From CAZAPG01 sp964486935 (GTDB taxonomy: Bacteria; Chloroflexota; Anaerolineae; 4572-78; J111): a stretch of DNA of 64,000 bases. Shown here piece by piece: positions 26,535 through 33,274 of this stretch (positions within the stretch are counted from its first letter, which is position 1; each line of letters begins with the position of its first letter). The stretch covers positions 86,818 to 150,817 of the forward strand of contig CAZAPG010000011.1 of NCBI GenBank assembly GCA_964486935.1, written 5' to 3'. Made by a program: the position numbers and the translations under genes. The notes below the pieces were generated by a model. That model did not search any database. It had not been told where the DNA came from and saw only the letters and a program-made list of their open reading frames with translations.

Positions 26535-26606
26535 GCGGGTATAGTTCAGTGGTAGAACGCAACCTTCCCAAGGTTGATGTCAGGGGTTCGAGTCCCCTTA
26601 CCCGCT
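26535..26606 (+). tRNA. tRNA-Gly (anticodon CCC)
   Basis: A 72-nt cloverleaf: acceptor GCGGGTA/TACCCGC with discriminator T, D-arm GTTC/GAAC, anticodon stem CAACC/GGTTG around loop TTCCCAA, T-arm AGGGG/CCCCT. The 3' CCA is not encoded. The 3' half, from the anticodon loop onward, is the 42-bp phage attachment core, and integration has kept the gene intact. Confidence 0.97.
26565..26606. repeat. attL: left copy of 42-bp attachment core
   Basis: Identical over 42 bases to 63530-63571. It starts at the anticodon loop TTCCCAA and runs to the discriminator base; sequence diverges on both sides of the pair. Crossover in a tRNA anticodon loop is typical of tyrosine integrases. Confidence 0.95.
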
Positions 26607-26698
26607 CTAGGGCGGCCATAAAAACTCCATATTCAGTTTGGGCGTTTTTGATAGGCTATGCTCTTATCATTCACCTCCTTTGGTGGATGTAGGATGGT

Positions 26699-26746
26699 GG
26701 CCGCCCGCGCGTCGTGTGCAAACTTGGCGCGGGCGGCCTTTTTTTA
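26699..26746 (+). terminator. Strong intrinsic terminator
   Basis: GGCCGCCCGCGC (26699-26710) pairs perfectly with GCGCGGGCGGCC (26727-26738) and is followed by TTTTTTT. It lies ~90 bases into the prophage and would stop read-through from tRNA-Gly into the phage. Confidence 0.85.
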
Positions 26747-26750
26747 TTTT

Positions 26751-26770
26751 AACCCTTAATGAGGGTTTTT
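26751..26770 (+). terminator. Second small terminator hairpin
   Basis: AACCCT (26751-26756) pairs with AGGGTT (26762-26767) around TAATG, running into TTTTT. It backs up the stronger hairpin just upstream. Confidence 0.5.
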
Positions 26771-26923
26771 ATAAAATTTATCCGGCTCGGGTTCCACCCA
26801 CGTGACCGCCGGAAAGTCAGCGAGTTAGCCAGGCTCCACCCACCCGAGAGTCTTTATGTTGGCACTGATGAGTAGACGTGCGCCAACAACCTGGCTTGTA
26901 AACAATGCTAATAATATAGCATG

Positions 26924-27015
26924 GTAGCGAGGCGGGATTCGAACCCGCGTCCTCCTTTTCCTGTCAGGCCCAAGGCCTGGGCGCGCCGGTGCTCATCCAC
27001 TGAGCTACTCGCTAC
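26924..27015 (-). tRNA. Phage tRNA-like gene, isotype undetermined
   Basis: On the minus strand a cloverleaf-like fold is visible: acceptor TAGCGAG/CTCGCTA (an extra G-C pair makes it eight), U8-A9, D-arm GCTC/GAGC, and a canonical T-arm GCGGG-TTCGAAT-CCCGC. The middle 42 bases are irregular. The best hairpin is CAGG/CCTG around CCTTGGG, eleven bases too far from the D-arm and without U33. It could be a degenerate or long-variable-arm tRNA, or a tRNA mimic. CCA directly follows the acceptor strand. Confidence 0.5.
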
Positions 27016-27035
27016 AAAAGGTGTAGCCAAAAAGA

Positions 27036-27422
27036 ATGTCCCGAAGAAAACGCTCTTCAAAAAACAATCCGGTTGTTGGGGTGGTCGTGATTATCGCCGT
27101 GATTGTATTTGGGTTGTTTTCCTGCTGTAGCAACTTGACTTCGGGAACGACCGGATCAAAAGCCACGCCGACTTTTACGCCGATCCCAAAGATGTACACG
27201 ATAAAATTTGACACTTACTGGTATGTAGATGCTTTGGGTTCTTGCTCTAAAATGGGCCGAAGTGGCAAAACATTGGAAGCTGGAACAAGTTTACAGGGCA
27301 CAGGTAAAACGGTTGATTGCACAGGGAAGCGAGGCCTGGACAATGTTCCATTAGACGATGTACTGATCGAAGTGCAGAACCAGGGCCATTTTATTTGGAT
27401 ACCCCAAAGTTTTACATGGTAG
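27036..27422 (+). CDS. Membrane-anchored small protein of unknown function
   Basis: A 128-residue protein: basic N-terminus, one hydrophobic segment (about residues 13-32, VVGVVVIIAVIVFGLF) ending near two Cys, a short Thr/Pro linker, then an 80-residue extracytoplasmic domain with three Cys and an aromatic end (HFIWIPQSFTW). It may be lipid-anchored. Being alone beside the immunity region suggests a lysogenic conversion (moron) product, perhaps altering the cell surface; that is inference. No family recognised. Confidence 0.65.
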   Translation: MSRRKRSSKNNPVVGVVVIIAVIVFGLFSCCSNLTSGTTGSKATPTFTPIPKMYTIKFDTYWYVDALGSCSKMGRSGKTLEAGTSLQGTGKTVDCTGKRGLDNVPLDDVLIEVQNQGHFIWIPQSFTW

Positions 27423-27498
27423 TTGGGCCAATCGGTATTCGGGGCCAACCTAGGCCGATTGACTAACTGGATAGTCGATAGGCTGTCCAAACAAAAAG

Positions 27499-27533
27499 AC
27501 CGTTCCATCCATAAAGATGGGGCGGTTTTTTTG
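27499..27533. terminator. Bidirectional terminator between convergent genes
   Basis: ACCGTTCCATC (27499-27509) pairs with GATGGGGCGGT (27516-27526), eleven pairs with two G-T, followed by T7; AAAAA precedes it on the left, serving the leftward repressor gene as well. Confidence 0.75.
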
Positions 27534-27534
27534 T

Positions 27535-27780
27535 TTAGTTTGGTGAAGACGGCAACTCGAAGCCAAGGGCATAAGAACTGAGAGCACGCATCATTTCTGT
27601 ATCATTTTGTTGCCGGTAGAATTGCGCCATTTTTCGGAGCGCGTCCAAACTGATAGACCGCTCTTCGTTATAATACCGGAAAAGCGTAGACCCGCGCAAA
27701 CCAATTTTGTTGGCATATTCTTCAGTTGACATTTGACCCTGCCTCACTTGAATCATCTTCACCAAATTAGCCATGTCCAT
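27535..27780 (-). CDS. XRE-type phage repressor-like protein
   Basis: An 81-residue protein that is essentially one helix-turn-helix domain (MSTEEYANKIGLRGSTLFRYY, then SISLDALRKMAQFY). It is the only leftward gene at this end of the phage and faces the rightward early operon across a promoter with overlapping inverted repeats, the layout of a CI-like switch. AGGAGGT precedes two ATGs (27780 and 27774); either could be used. There is no peptidase or oligomerisation domain, so it is not a LexA-type cleavable repressor. Confidence 0.75.
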   Translation of the reverse strand: MDMANLVKMIQVRQGQMSTEEYANKIGLRGSTLFRYYNEERSISLDALRKMAQFYRQQNDTEMMRALSSYALGFELPSSPN

Positions 27781-27833
27781 AGCACCTCCTTCCAGTAAAT
27801 TTCCCCAGCAGGGATAAACACATCTTAAATCCA

Positions 27834-27860
27834 GTCTTGCCATTTGTCAAGACCAAATGG
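27834..27860. promoter_or_regulatory. Candidate repressor operator
   Basis: Two interlocked inverted repeats: GTCTTG/CAAGAC (27834-27839, 27848-27853) and CCATTTG/CAAATGG (27840-27846, 27854-27860). They lie between the repressor start and the rightward promoter at 27882, where an XRE dimer would be expected to bind. Confidence 0.5.
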
Positions 27861-27881
27861 TAATTTTTTAAGGTTGTGGTA

Positions 27882-27911
27882 TTGACACTCGGCATTGCCA
27901 CGTGGTAAAAT
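27882..27911 (+). promoter_or_regulatory. Rightward early promoter
   Basis: TTGACA (27882-27887) and TAAAAT (27906-27911) with an 18-base spacer, pointing to the rightward early genes and lying 20-50 bases from the inverted-repeat operator. Confidence 0.65.
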
Positions 27912-27965
27912 AAGACATACCAACACAACCAGTCCCCAGGGACGATTAACCAAAAGGAAAAGCCA

Positions 27966-28268
27966 ATGAAGCAACATAAAAAAAGCCCCCGGGCCGGTCG
28001 AGGGCCAGAGGGCAAAGCACGCTCCAAAGGGAGCGGCGCATCTGCAGCCAGTATACCCCTGGCAGGGGCCGTTGTCAAAGTTCTACTTCTACTTCTACTC
28101 TGGCCGGGAGTGGCCCTGGGCCGGGTAGAAACGGCCTCTGCGCCGCGCGTGGGGCGGGTAGAAGTAGTAGAAGTTGGCCCCGCTCAGTCCCTCCCCAACG
28201 GGGGGGAGGCTGGCCGGGCAATTTTATGGACCGCCGGCGGGCAGTTACGGATATTGGAGGTGAGCTGA
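27966..28268 (+). CDS. Doubtful small ORF, low-complexity
   Basis: A 100-residue frame preceded by AAAGGAAA with good spacing, first after the early promoter. Its first 25 residues are Lys/Arg/Gly-rich; the middle (VVKVLLLLLLWPGVALG) comes from a TTCTAC repeat that forms a hairpin with a downstream GTAGAA repeat. It resembles no family. It may be a leader with a structured RNA rather than a true protein gene. Confidence 0.3.
   Translation: MKQHKKSPRAGRGPEGKARSKGSGASAASIPLAGAVVKVLLLLLLWPGVALGRVETASAPRVGRVEVVEVGPAQSLPNGGEAGRAILWTAGGQLRILEVS
28079..28175. repeat. Inverted hexanucleotide repeats (TTCTAC / GTAGAA)
   Basis: Three tandem TTCTAC units at 28081-28098 face GTAGAAGTAGTAGAAGTT at 28158-28175, with another GTAGAA near 28125. 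The arms could fold into a long imperfect hairpin in the early leader transcript. Confidence 0.45.
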
Positions 28269-28465
28269 TGGATGACCGGCGTTTGATTACGCGGGCGGTG
28301 CGCCGCCTGATTGTGGTGTTTGCGCTGCTGGCCGGGGCGGTGCTGCTGGCGGTGGGGTTGATGCTGGATGGGACCGGGCCGGCCGCGCCGGGGCTGTTTT
28401 TGCTCTCGCTGGGGCTGGTGATGTTTGGCTTTGAGGTGGCCAAGGGGGATGATGACCGTGGCTAA
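28268..28465 (+). CDS. Small two-helix membrane protein
   Basis: A 65-residue protein with two hydrophobic helices (LIVVFALLAGAVLLAVGLML and GLFLLSLGLVMFGFEVA) separated by a short Gly/Pro turn and a charged tail. ATG at 28268 has GGAGG seven bases upstream. The topology resembles small phage holin-like or superinfection-exclusion proteins; position in the early region favours the latter (inference). Confidence 0.6.
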   Translation: MDDRRLITRAVRRLIVVFALLAGAVLLAVGLMLDGTGPAAPGLFLLSLGLVMFGFEVAKGDDDRG

Positions 28466-28754
28466 AAAACAATCTGCGCCAAAGCTCTCGCCGCAGCAGT
28501 TGGGCGGACGGGCGGTGGCTCAAAAGCACGCGCCGGTGGCGGGTTGCCCGCGCTGCGGCAAACAGTGGCCGTTTGCCACGCCCTGGCACGTTTACCTGGG
28601 CCACCTGGGGCTGCACGGCCTGGCCGACCACTATTTTGACGGCGACATCGATGCGGCCCAGAAACGGTTACGGCAAAACGGCCTGGCCCGGCAGGACCCG
28701 GCGCCGTGGAACGGGGCGTGGCCCAGGTACAGGCCGGTTGTGGATGGGGATTAG
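28449..28754 (+). CDS. Small zinc-binding protein, unknown function
   Basis: A 101-residue protein with GCPRCGKQW (CxxC) followed by HVYLGHLGLHG and DHYF, giving a likely CCHH zinc site near residues 33-60. Overlaps the previous gene by 17 bases and uses AAGGGGG as ribosome site. Tail is basic. Possibly a DNA- or protein-binding early phage factor. Confidence 0.6.
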   Translation: MMTVAKKQSAPKLSPQQLGGRAVAQKHAPVAGCPRCGKQWPFATPWHVYLGHLGLHGLADHYFDGDIDAAQKRLRQNGLARQDPAPWNGAWPRYRPVVDGD

Positions 28755-28800
28755 ATTTGTAATTGGTGATTAGTAATTGGTGATTAGAAAGGAGCAAATG

Positions 28801-29082
28801 ATGACGTGTCAATTTTGTGAGGAGCCGGCGGTGGGGGTAACGCAGCTGCTGATGTGCGTGAAGCATCTGGATTTGGCGATTTTGTGTGGATACCTGCGCG
28901 AGAAAGGGGAGCCGGTAACGGTGGAGAGCGTGCAGCAGTTATGGTACATTTGCCACAGCCGCAACGGGGCGCTGGATTTGGAGATCGAGGACATCGAGCC
29001 GATGCTGGCCGGCGAGTTTCTGGAGCGGTATGAGGTTCAGGGTTCAGGGGTTCAGGGTTCAGAGTTGCCGGAGGCGGCTTGA
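28801..29082 (+). CDS. Small Cys-rich early phage protein
   Basis: A 93-residue protein with CQFCEEP and a later CVKH (zinc-knuckle-like, residues 3-22), then an acidic helical part. The C-terminus carries a short duplicated VQGSGVQGSE run encoded by a tandem repeat of TTCAGGG. ATG 28801 sits six bases after AAGGAG; another ATG at 28798 directly precedes it. Stop overlaps the exonuclease start (TGATG). Confidence 0.6.
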   Translation: MTCQFCEEPAVGVTQLLMCVKHLDLAILCGYLREKGEPVTVESVQQLWYICHSRNGALDLEIEDIEPMLAGEFLERYEVQGSGVQGSELPEAA

Positions 29083-29924
29083 TGTTTGGTATCGAGATTA
29101 CCGTAGACGACCTGGTGGCGCTGTTGCCCGGCAGGGCGCAGCAGAGGCAGAGCTACCAACCGCTGGATGAGGCGGCGGTGGTAGAAGCCGCCGAGGCGCT
29201 GGTAGCGGTTCAACGGCAGGCGGTTGAACAAATGGAGACCGCAGCCAGGGTGGTGGCGCAGGCGGCGGCGCTGGTTGATCGCCCGCCGGTTGAGCAGCGC
29301 CAAACCGGGGCCATTCATTCAACCGTGCCGGCCTCGGTGGCCCGGCGGGCCAGGCAGGTGCTGGAGCAGAATCCGCTGTTTCTGGATTACGAGACCACCG
29401 GCCTGCGGAAGAGCGCGCAGGTGCGCGAGGTGGACGGCCGTTACCCCACCACCGCCACGGCCGGGCAGCACCAGGTCATCGAGGTTTCGGTAATCGACGC
29501 CAACGGGCGGCATATTTTTCACAGCCGGGTCAACCCGCTACGGCCCGTGCCGGCCAAAATCAGCGCCATGAATGGCCTGACAAACGACCAGGTGGCCAAC
29601 GCGCCTGCCTGGGCCGAGGTTGCGCCGCTGCTGCGCCAAACACTGGCCGGGCGGGTGGTGGTGGCTCACAATGCCGGGTTCGAGGCGCTGTTTACGCCGC
29701 CGGAGTGGGGCATTACCTGGGTGTGCAGCAAGGCGCTGGCCGATGAAGCCTTTGGTCGCTACCACTGGAGCGAGGCCAGCGACTGGCGCAAGGGCGGCAG
29801 CCTGGCCGCCCGGCTGCGACAATGCGGTTTACAACCCGGCCCAGCCCACACCGCCGCTGGAGATGGCCTTTCGGCCCTGCGGCTGATGCGCTTTTTGGCC
29901 GGGCTTGAACAGTTGAGCAATTAA
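29082..29924 (+). CDS. DnaQ-like 3'-5' exonuclease (DEDDh)
   Basis: A 280-residue protein: an Ala/Gln-rich N-terminal ~90 residues, then a DEDD exonuclease domain with ExoI LFLDYETTGL (D and E near 103-105), ExoII VVAHNAGFE, and ExoIII HTAAGDGLSALRL (His and Asp near 259-264). It would degrade DNA or RNA 3'-5', for proofreading, recombination or host nucleic-acid turnover. A second DEDDh enzyme is in the leftward operon at 57266-57856; the two differ in length and flanking domains, so they are not a recent duplication. Confidence 0.82.
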   Translation: MFGIEITVDDLVALLPGRAQQRQSYQPLDEAAVVEAAEALVAVQRQAVEQMETAARVVAQAAALVDRPPVEQRQTGAIHSTVPASVARRARQVLEQNPLFLDYETTGLRKSAQVREVDGRYPTTATAGQHQVIEVSVIDANGRHIFHSRVNPLRPVPAKISAMNGLTNDQVANAPAWAEVAPLLRQTLAGRVVVAHNAGFEALFTPPEWGITWVCSKALADEAFGRYHWSEASDWRKGGSLAARLRQCGLQPGPAHTAAGDGLSALRLMRFLAGLEQLSN

Positions 29925-29951
29925 AAAAAAATTAGCAAAAGAAAGGGTTTT

Positions 29952-30593
29952 ATGATGGCAACACAAACAGCAATGCAGAATGGAAAAACGGCGGTTGGGG
30001 TTGACCCGGTGCACGAGGCGCTGGTGCAGCTCATTCAGATGAGTGGCCAGACCAACCAGCACCTGCAGGCGCTCACCGGCGAAATTCAGGTGATGAACCG
30101 GCAGTTGTTTGGCGGCGGCGTTCGCAGCGGCGCGGCGGCCATGCCGGCATCTCCACCGGCGGCGACATCCACCGCGCCGGCGGTGGTGCCGGATAACCAG
30201 CACGCCGCCTGGAATGTAGAGATCATCAAGAGCAGATGCTCTCAAATCGGCATTACCAAAACGCTGTCGATGACCCAAAAGTGGAAGCTGAATTTTTACG
30301 TGGATGGCGAGGGCCGGCCTGCCTCGGCCTATGGCCGGCGGCGGGGCGAATTTGCCTCGTTAATCCAGCGGGTACGGGGTGTGTTCCCGGAGATCAGCCC
30401 GGACCATTTCAGCGAGGAGAGCTGGACGCAGCGCAATAAAGAGTTTTTGGGCCAGGGCAACCAGGGCAGTTATGAGGAGTTGTTCTTTGCGCCGGAGCCG
30501 TTTTGGGTGGAGTGGTACGAGAAACCGGGCACCGACGCCCAGGGGCGGGCCAGAACGTGGGCCTATGTGCAGCGGGTGTACCCCATTGAGTAG
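29952..30593 (+). CDS. Hypothetical early protein, possible nucleic-acid binding
   Basis: A 213-residue protein. The first ~60 residues are helical (HEALVQLIQMSGQTNQHLQAL), then an Ala/Pro-rich linker (about 60-80), then a compact basic-aromatic domain (about 85-213; WNVEIIKSRCSQIG, KLNFYVDGEGRPASAYG, WVEWYEKPG). The layout of coiled coil, linker and domain is common in phage recombination or single-strand-binding accessories, but no family is recognised. AAAGGG precedes the start. Confidence 0.6.
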   Translation: MMATQTAMQNGKTAVGVDPVHEALVQLIQMSGQTNQHLQALTGEIQVMNRQLFGGGVRSGAAAMPASPPAATSTAPAVVPDNQHAAWNVEIIKSRCSQIGITKTLSMTQKWKLNFYVDGEGRPASAYGRRRGEFASLIQRVRGVFPEISPDHFSEESWTQRNKEFLGQGNQGSYEELFFAPEPFWVEWYEKPGTDAQGRARTWAYVQRVYPIE

Positions 30594-30846
30594 GCAGAAG
30601 AATAAGCGGGGTGTTCCCCAGATTTTGCCGCGTGAGCCGCTGACCAAAAAGGCCAAGGCGGCCATTTGGGCCTACGCCAACCACAAGGCCGAAACCCGGA
30701 TGCAGGGCTGCCGGATGGGCTATTTTATGATGGAGTGGGTCCTGGAAGCCGAGCGGATGGCGCGGCAGCGGCTGTACGGCCTGCTCCACGAGTGGGGCTA
30801 TCGCTGGAAACCCCGCTCCGGCTTTTGGAAAAAGAAGGGTGAGTAA
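30586..30846 (+). CDS. Small basic protein
   Basis: An 86-residue, Lys/Arg-rich protein (REPLTKKAKAAIWAYANHKA ... HEWGYRWKPRSGFWKKKG). TTG at 30586 overlaps the upstream stop by eight bases; no earlier start in frame makes sense. Predicted helical and highly charged, consistent with a DNA-binding role. It ends immediately before a strong terminator, closing the early operon. Confidence 0.55.
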   Translation: MSRQKNKRGVPQILPREPLTKKAKAAIWAYANHKAETRMQGCRMGYFMMEWVLEAERMARQRLYGLLHEWGYRWKPRSGFWKKKGE

Positions 30847-30851
30847 AATCA

Positions 30852-30884
30852 AACCCTGAAGGTCTCACGGACCTTCAGGGTTTT
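30852..30884 (+). terminator. Intrinsic terminator ending the early operon
   Basis: AACCCTGAAGGT (30852-30863) pairs perfectly with ACCTTCAGGGTT (30871-30882), followed by TTTT. A separate perfect palindrome, GTCCGCCGGGCGGAC (30893-30907), lies between it and the ParB-like gene. Confidence 0.8.
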
Positions 30885-30930
30885 GGTATTTAGTCCGCCG
30901 GGCGGACAGGTCCGGCAGAAAGGGATGATG

Positions 30931-32970
30931 ATGAGTGACAACACGAACCACACCGGGGTTTACGGCGAGATTTTTCTGAACGAAATCCGGCCGGGGCGGT
31001 TTCAGCCGCGGCGGGTGTTTGACGCGCTGGAGTTACTGAACCTGGCCGAGTCGATCCGGGCCGAGGGGCTGCTGAACGCGCCGATTGTGTTCTTGAACGA
31101 GCGCAGCCAGTACGAGTTGATTGCCGGCGAGCGGCGCTGGCGGGCGCTGTGCGCCCTGGCCCTGGCCGAGCACGGCCAGGTGAACGGCTACACGGTAGAG
31201 GATTTGGCCGAGGCCTGTGGCTTTACCAGCCGGGAGCAGTGGCCGCAAATGGTGGCCCAGGGGCAGGTAGACCAGCCGCTGGCCGGCGTGCCGATAACGG
31301 CCCGGGTTCTACCCGGCAATATTTCCACCGGGGAGCAGCAGGTCAAGGCGGTGATGGACAACATTCAGCGGCAGGATTTGAGCCGCATCGAGGAGGCCCA
31401 CGCTTACGCGGAGCTGCGGGCGCAGCACGGCTGGGGCGTGCGGACCATTGCCGAGAAGGTAGGCAAAAGCAAAAGTTATGTGGATGACACCATGAAGCTG
31501 CTGGAGCTTGAGCCGGCGGTGCTGGCCCTGGTAGAGAGCAACGGCGATGACGCGCCGGCGCTGGATTTTAGCCTGGCGCGGGAGATGGCCCGCAAGATTC
31601 CGCCGGCCATGCAGCCCCTGCTGGCCGAGACGCTGCAAAAGCGCGGCGACCGGGGCGCGCCGGTGAGCGAGCTGAAAAAGAGCCTGGGCAACATTGCCCG
31701 CTTCATTGACCCTAACCGCTGGAGCCTGAGCCATGATCCGGACACGCCGTTTCACCCGGTCTGGCGCAACCGGGCGCGGCTGATCCGCCACCTGCTGGAG
31801 ACGCAGCCGCCGGAACAAATCATCCGGGCCGCGCTGAACCTGGAGGGGACGAGGCATCACAATAATTATCTGGCCAAGAACGTGAGCCAGGTTTTGGCCA
31901 GCAGTTGGGATGTTAGCCGGATTGTCAAGGCGCTGGCCGGGTTGAAGGATTCATACGATATCGACGCCTGGCAGGAGCTGGCCCCGGGGCTGGGCTGGGG
32001 CTGCAAGCAATGCAGCCTGGCGGCGCTGGAGCAGGGCCTCAGCCGGCGGGTGGATCGCTTCGACGGCTGGGACGCGCCCTGCCAGCGGCTGCGCGGCAAA
32101 GAAACGGATACCTGCGATGGTTTTGTGGGGCCGGATGACCCGCAGGTGATCACCGTGCCGGATATCATTGCGAACGGCCTGGGCGAGGCGGCCCACCAGC
32201 TAAAAGGGCCGCTGCAGGGGCAGGATGCCCCTTACGTACCCAGCGCCGGGGAGTACATCCGGCTGTACGAGGTGGCCCGGCTGAACTGGGAAAACGCCCA
32301 AATTGAGAGCGAATCCCGGGCCATGGTGCAGCACATCGCCCCCATTACGGTTTACTGGCAGGCCCAGGAGGGCGAGCAGTTGTTTGATGACCTGGACCAT
32401 TTTCAGGCACATGCCTGCCGCAAGTGCGTTCATTTTAACGAGAATTACATCCCCGGCGGCGCGCCGCCCTGCACCCTGGTTGAGAAGCCGCCCATGCGCA
32501 AGAACGAGCCGCGCCCGCCGGCCTTTGGGGTGCTGGTAACGGAGGGCGGGCAGGCGCTGCCCCGCTGCGAGAAGTTTAGCTACCGGGAGCTGCCGCCGCT
32601 GGCCGGGTTTGAGGGTTTTGCGCTGCCCAACCGCGATTTGATTTTGGAGTGGTACAAGTTTTTGATCAAAGATTCCACCTATGGCAGCGGCAAGCATATT
32701 TTTAAGCCGCTGAACTGGCTGAACAGCCGCAGCCTGAAAAATTTGTGGGATGAGTTGGACGACGGGCGGATGCTGGCGATTTTGCACGCCGGGGTATTCG
32801 AGGCCAGCAATATGAACAGTTGGGGGTCGAGCAGCGTGGATTTGTTCAACCCCGCGACCGGGCAGACCGAAACGTTCAAACCGATGGATTGGCGCCATTT
32901 TGTTGAGCGGTTCAGGCCGACAAGCTGGGGCGAATGGCCGCTGCCGTGGGAGAAAACGCAGATTACGTAA
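30931..32970 (+). CDS. ParB/Spo0J-like protein with long C-terminal extension
   Basis: A 679-residue protein. Residues ~10-110 form the ParB/sulfiredoxin-like domain with the CTP-binding signature ELIAGERRWRALC; an HTH follows (GVRTIAEKVGKSKSYVDDTM, near 175). The last ~480 residues are unassigned and contain Cys pairs (GCKQC near 360; CRKC near 495) that may bind zinc. ParB proteins load on DNA at parS sites; no ParA partner is present, so partition is doubtful and a regulatory or replication role is as likely. AGAAAGGG precedes three consecutive ATGs. Confidence 0.8.
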   Translation: MSDNTNHTGVYGEIFLNEIRPGRFQPRRVFDALELLNLAESIRAEGLLNAPIVFLNERSQYELIAGERRWRALCALALAEHGQVNGYTVEDLAEACGFTSREQWPQMVAQGQVDQPLAGVPITARVLPGNISTGEQQVKAVMDNIQRQDLSRIEEAHAYAELRAQHGWGVRTIAEKVGKSKSYVDDTMKLLELEPAVLALVESNGDDAPALDFSLAREMARKIPPAMQPLLAETLQKRGDRGAPVSELKKSLGNIARFIDPNRWSLSHDPDTPFHPVWRNRARLIRHLLETQPPEQIIRAALNLEGTRHHNNYLAKNVSQVLASSWDVSRIVKALAGLKDSYDIDAWQELAPGLGWGCKQCSLAALEQGLSRRVDRFDGWDAPCQRLRGKETDTCDGFVGPDDPQVITVPDIIANGLGEAAHQLKGPLQGQDAPYVPSAGEYIRLYEVARLNWENAQIESESRAMVQHIAPITVYWQAQEGEQLFDDLDHFQAHACRKCVHFNENYIPGGAPPCTLVEKPPMRKNEPRPPAFGVLVTEGGQALPRCEKFSYRELPPLAGFEGFALPNRDLILEWYKFLIKDSTYGSGKHIFKPLNWLNSRSLKNLWDELDDGRMLAILHAGVFEASNMNSWGSSSVDLFNPATGQTETFKPMDWRHFVERFRPTSWGEWPLPWEKTQIT

Positions 32971-32983
32971 AGCTCTTTAACAA

Positions 32984-33011
32984 TTGACTGTAACTGGCCG
33001 GAGTTTATAAT
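32984..33011 (+). promoter_or_regulatory. Strong rightward promoter
   Basis: TTGACT (32984-32989) and TATAAT (33006-33011), 16-base spacer, just after the ParB-like gene. It is the only near-consensus promoter seen before the structural genes, so it is a candidate late promoter. Confidence 0.7.
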
Positions 33012-33079
33012 TTAGGTAAGGGGTTTTTGCCTAAAATGACGGGTTGTTTTGTAACCCTGAGAGTGGTAGGATAGCCAAA

Positions 33080-33202
33080 ATGAAAGATGACGAGCTTCGT
33101 GAATTTATGATCGTCCTTCGCCGGGCGCTGCTGATGATTATCCGCTGGATAGAGCGGCGGTACGACCTGGCGGCGAAGCCAAACGAGGTCCGCACTCCCT
33201 GA
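33080..33202 (+). CDS. 40-residue leader peptide
   Basis: A short ORF (MKDDELREFMIVLRRALLMI ... ERRYDLAAKP) starting at ATG 33080 with TAGGA nine bases upstream. It is the first reading frame after the 32984 promoter and is followed 37 bases later by an intrinsic terminator. An amphipathic, Arg-rich helix is likely. It may be a real small protein or part of an attenuation device. Confidence 0.5.
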   Translation: MKDDELREFMIVLRRALLMIIRWIERRYDLAAKPNEVRTP

Positions 33203-33239
33203 GTCTCGACCCATCTACGTATCACACCCAAGCCCATGG

Positions 33240-33268
33240 CCCTGGCGCGTAAGCGCCGGGGTTTTTTT
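33240..33268 (+). terminator. Terminator upstream of HTH regulator
   Basis: CCCTGGCGC (33240-33248) pairs with GCGCCGGGG (33253-33261, one G-T) and is followed by T7. The regulator ATG at 33275 is only seven bases beyond the T-tract, so expression of everything downstream needs read-through or antitermination. Confidence 0.8.
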
Positions 33269-33274
33269 ATTTTT

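Larger units (their letters stand above)
26607..27035. other. Noncoding prophage left arm
   Basis: No credible protein gene lies in these 429 bases. They hold two intrinsic terminators (26699-26746 and 26751-26770), a stretch with the inverted pair CTCGGGT/ACCCGAG and twice-repeated TCCACCCA (26780-26855), and the leftward tRNA-like gene (26924-27015). Frames crossing it show only antisense-tRNA peptides. Confidence 0.6.

Noticed and set aside
26383..26619. Minus-strand frame containing RVRGLEPLTSTLG over the tRNA-Gly gene
   Set aside because: This peptide is the usual antisense translation of a tRNA-Gly T-arm and anticodon region; no coding evidence.
26860..26905. CTGATGAG motif reminiscent of a hammerhead ribozyme core
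   Set aside because: No stem II followed by GAAA in the right place, and no closing stem I; only the heptamer matches.
26921..27130. Plus-strand frame starting ARRDSNPRPPFP over the phage tRNA-like gene
   Set aside because: Typical antisense-tRNA peptide; also overlaps the better-supported membrane protein at 27036.
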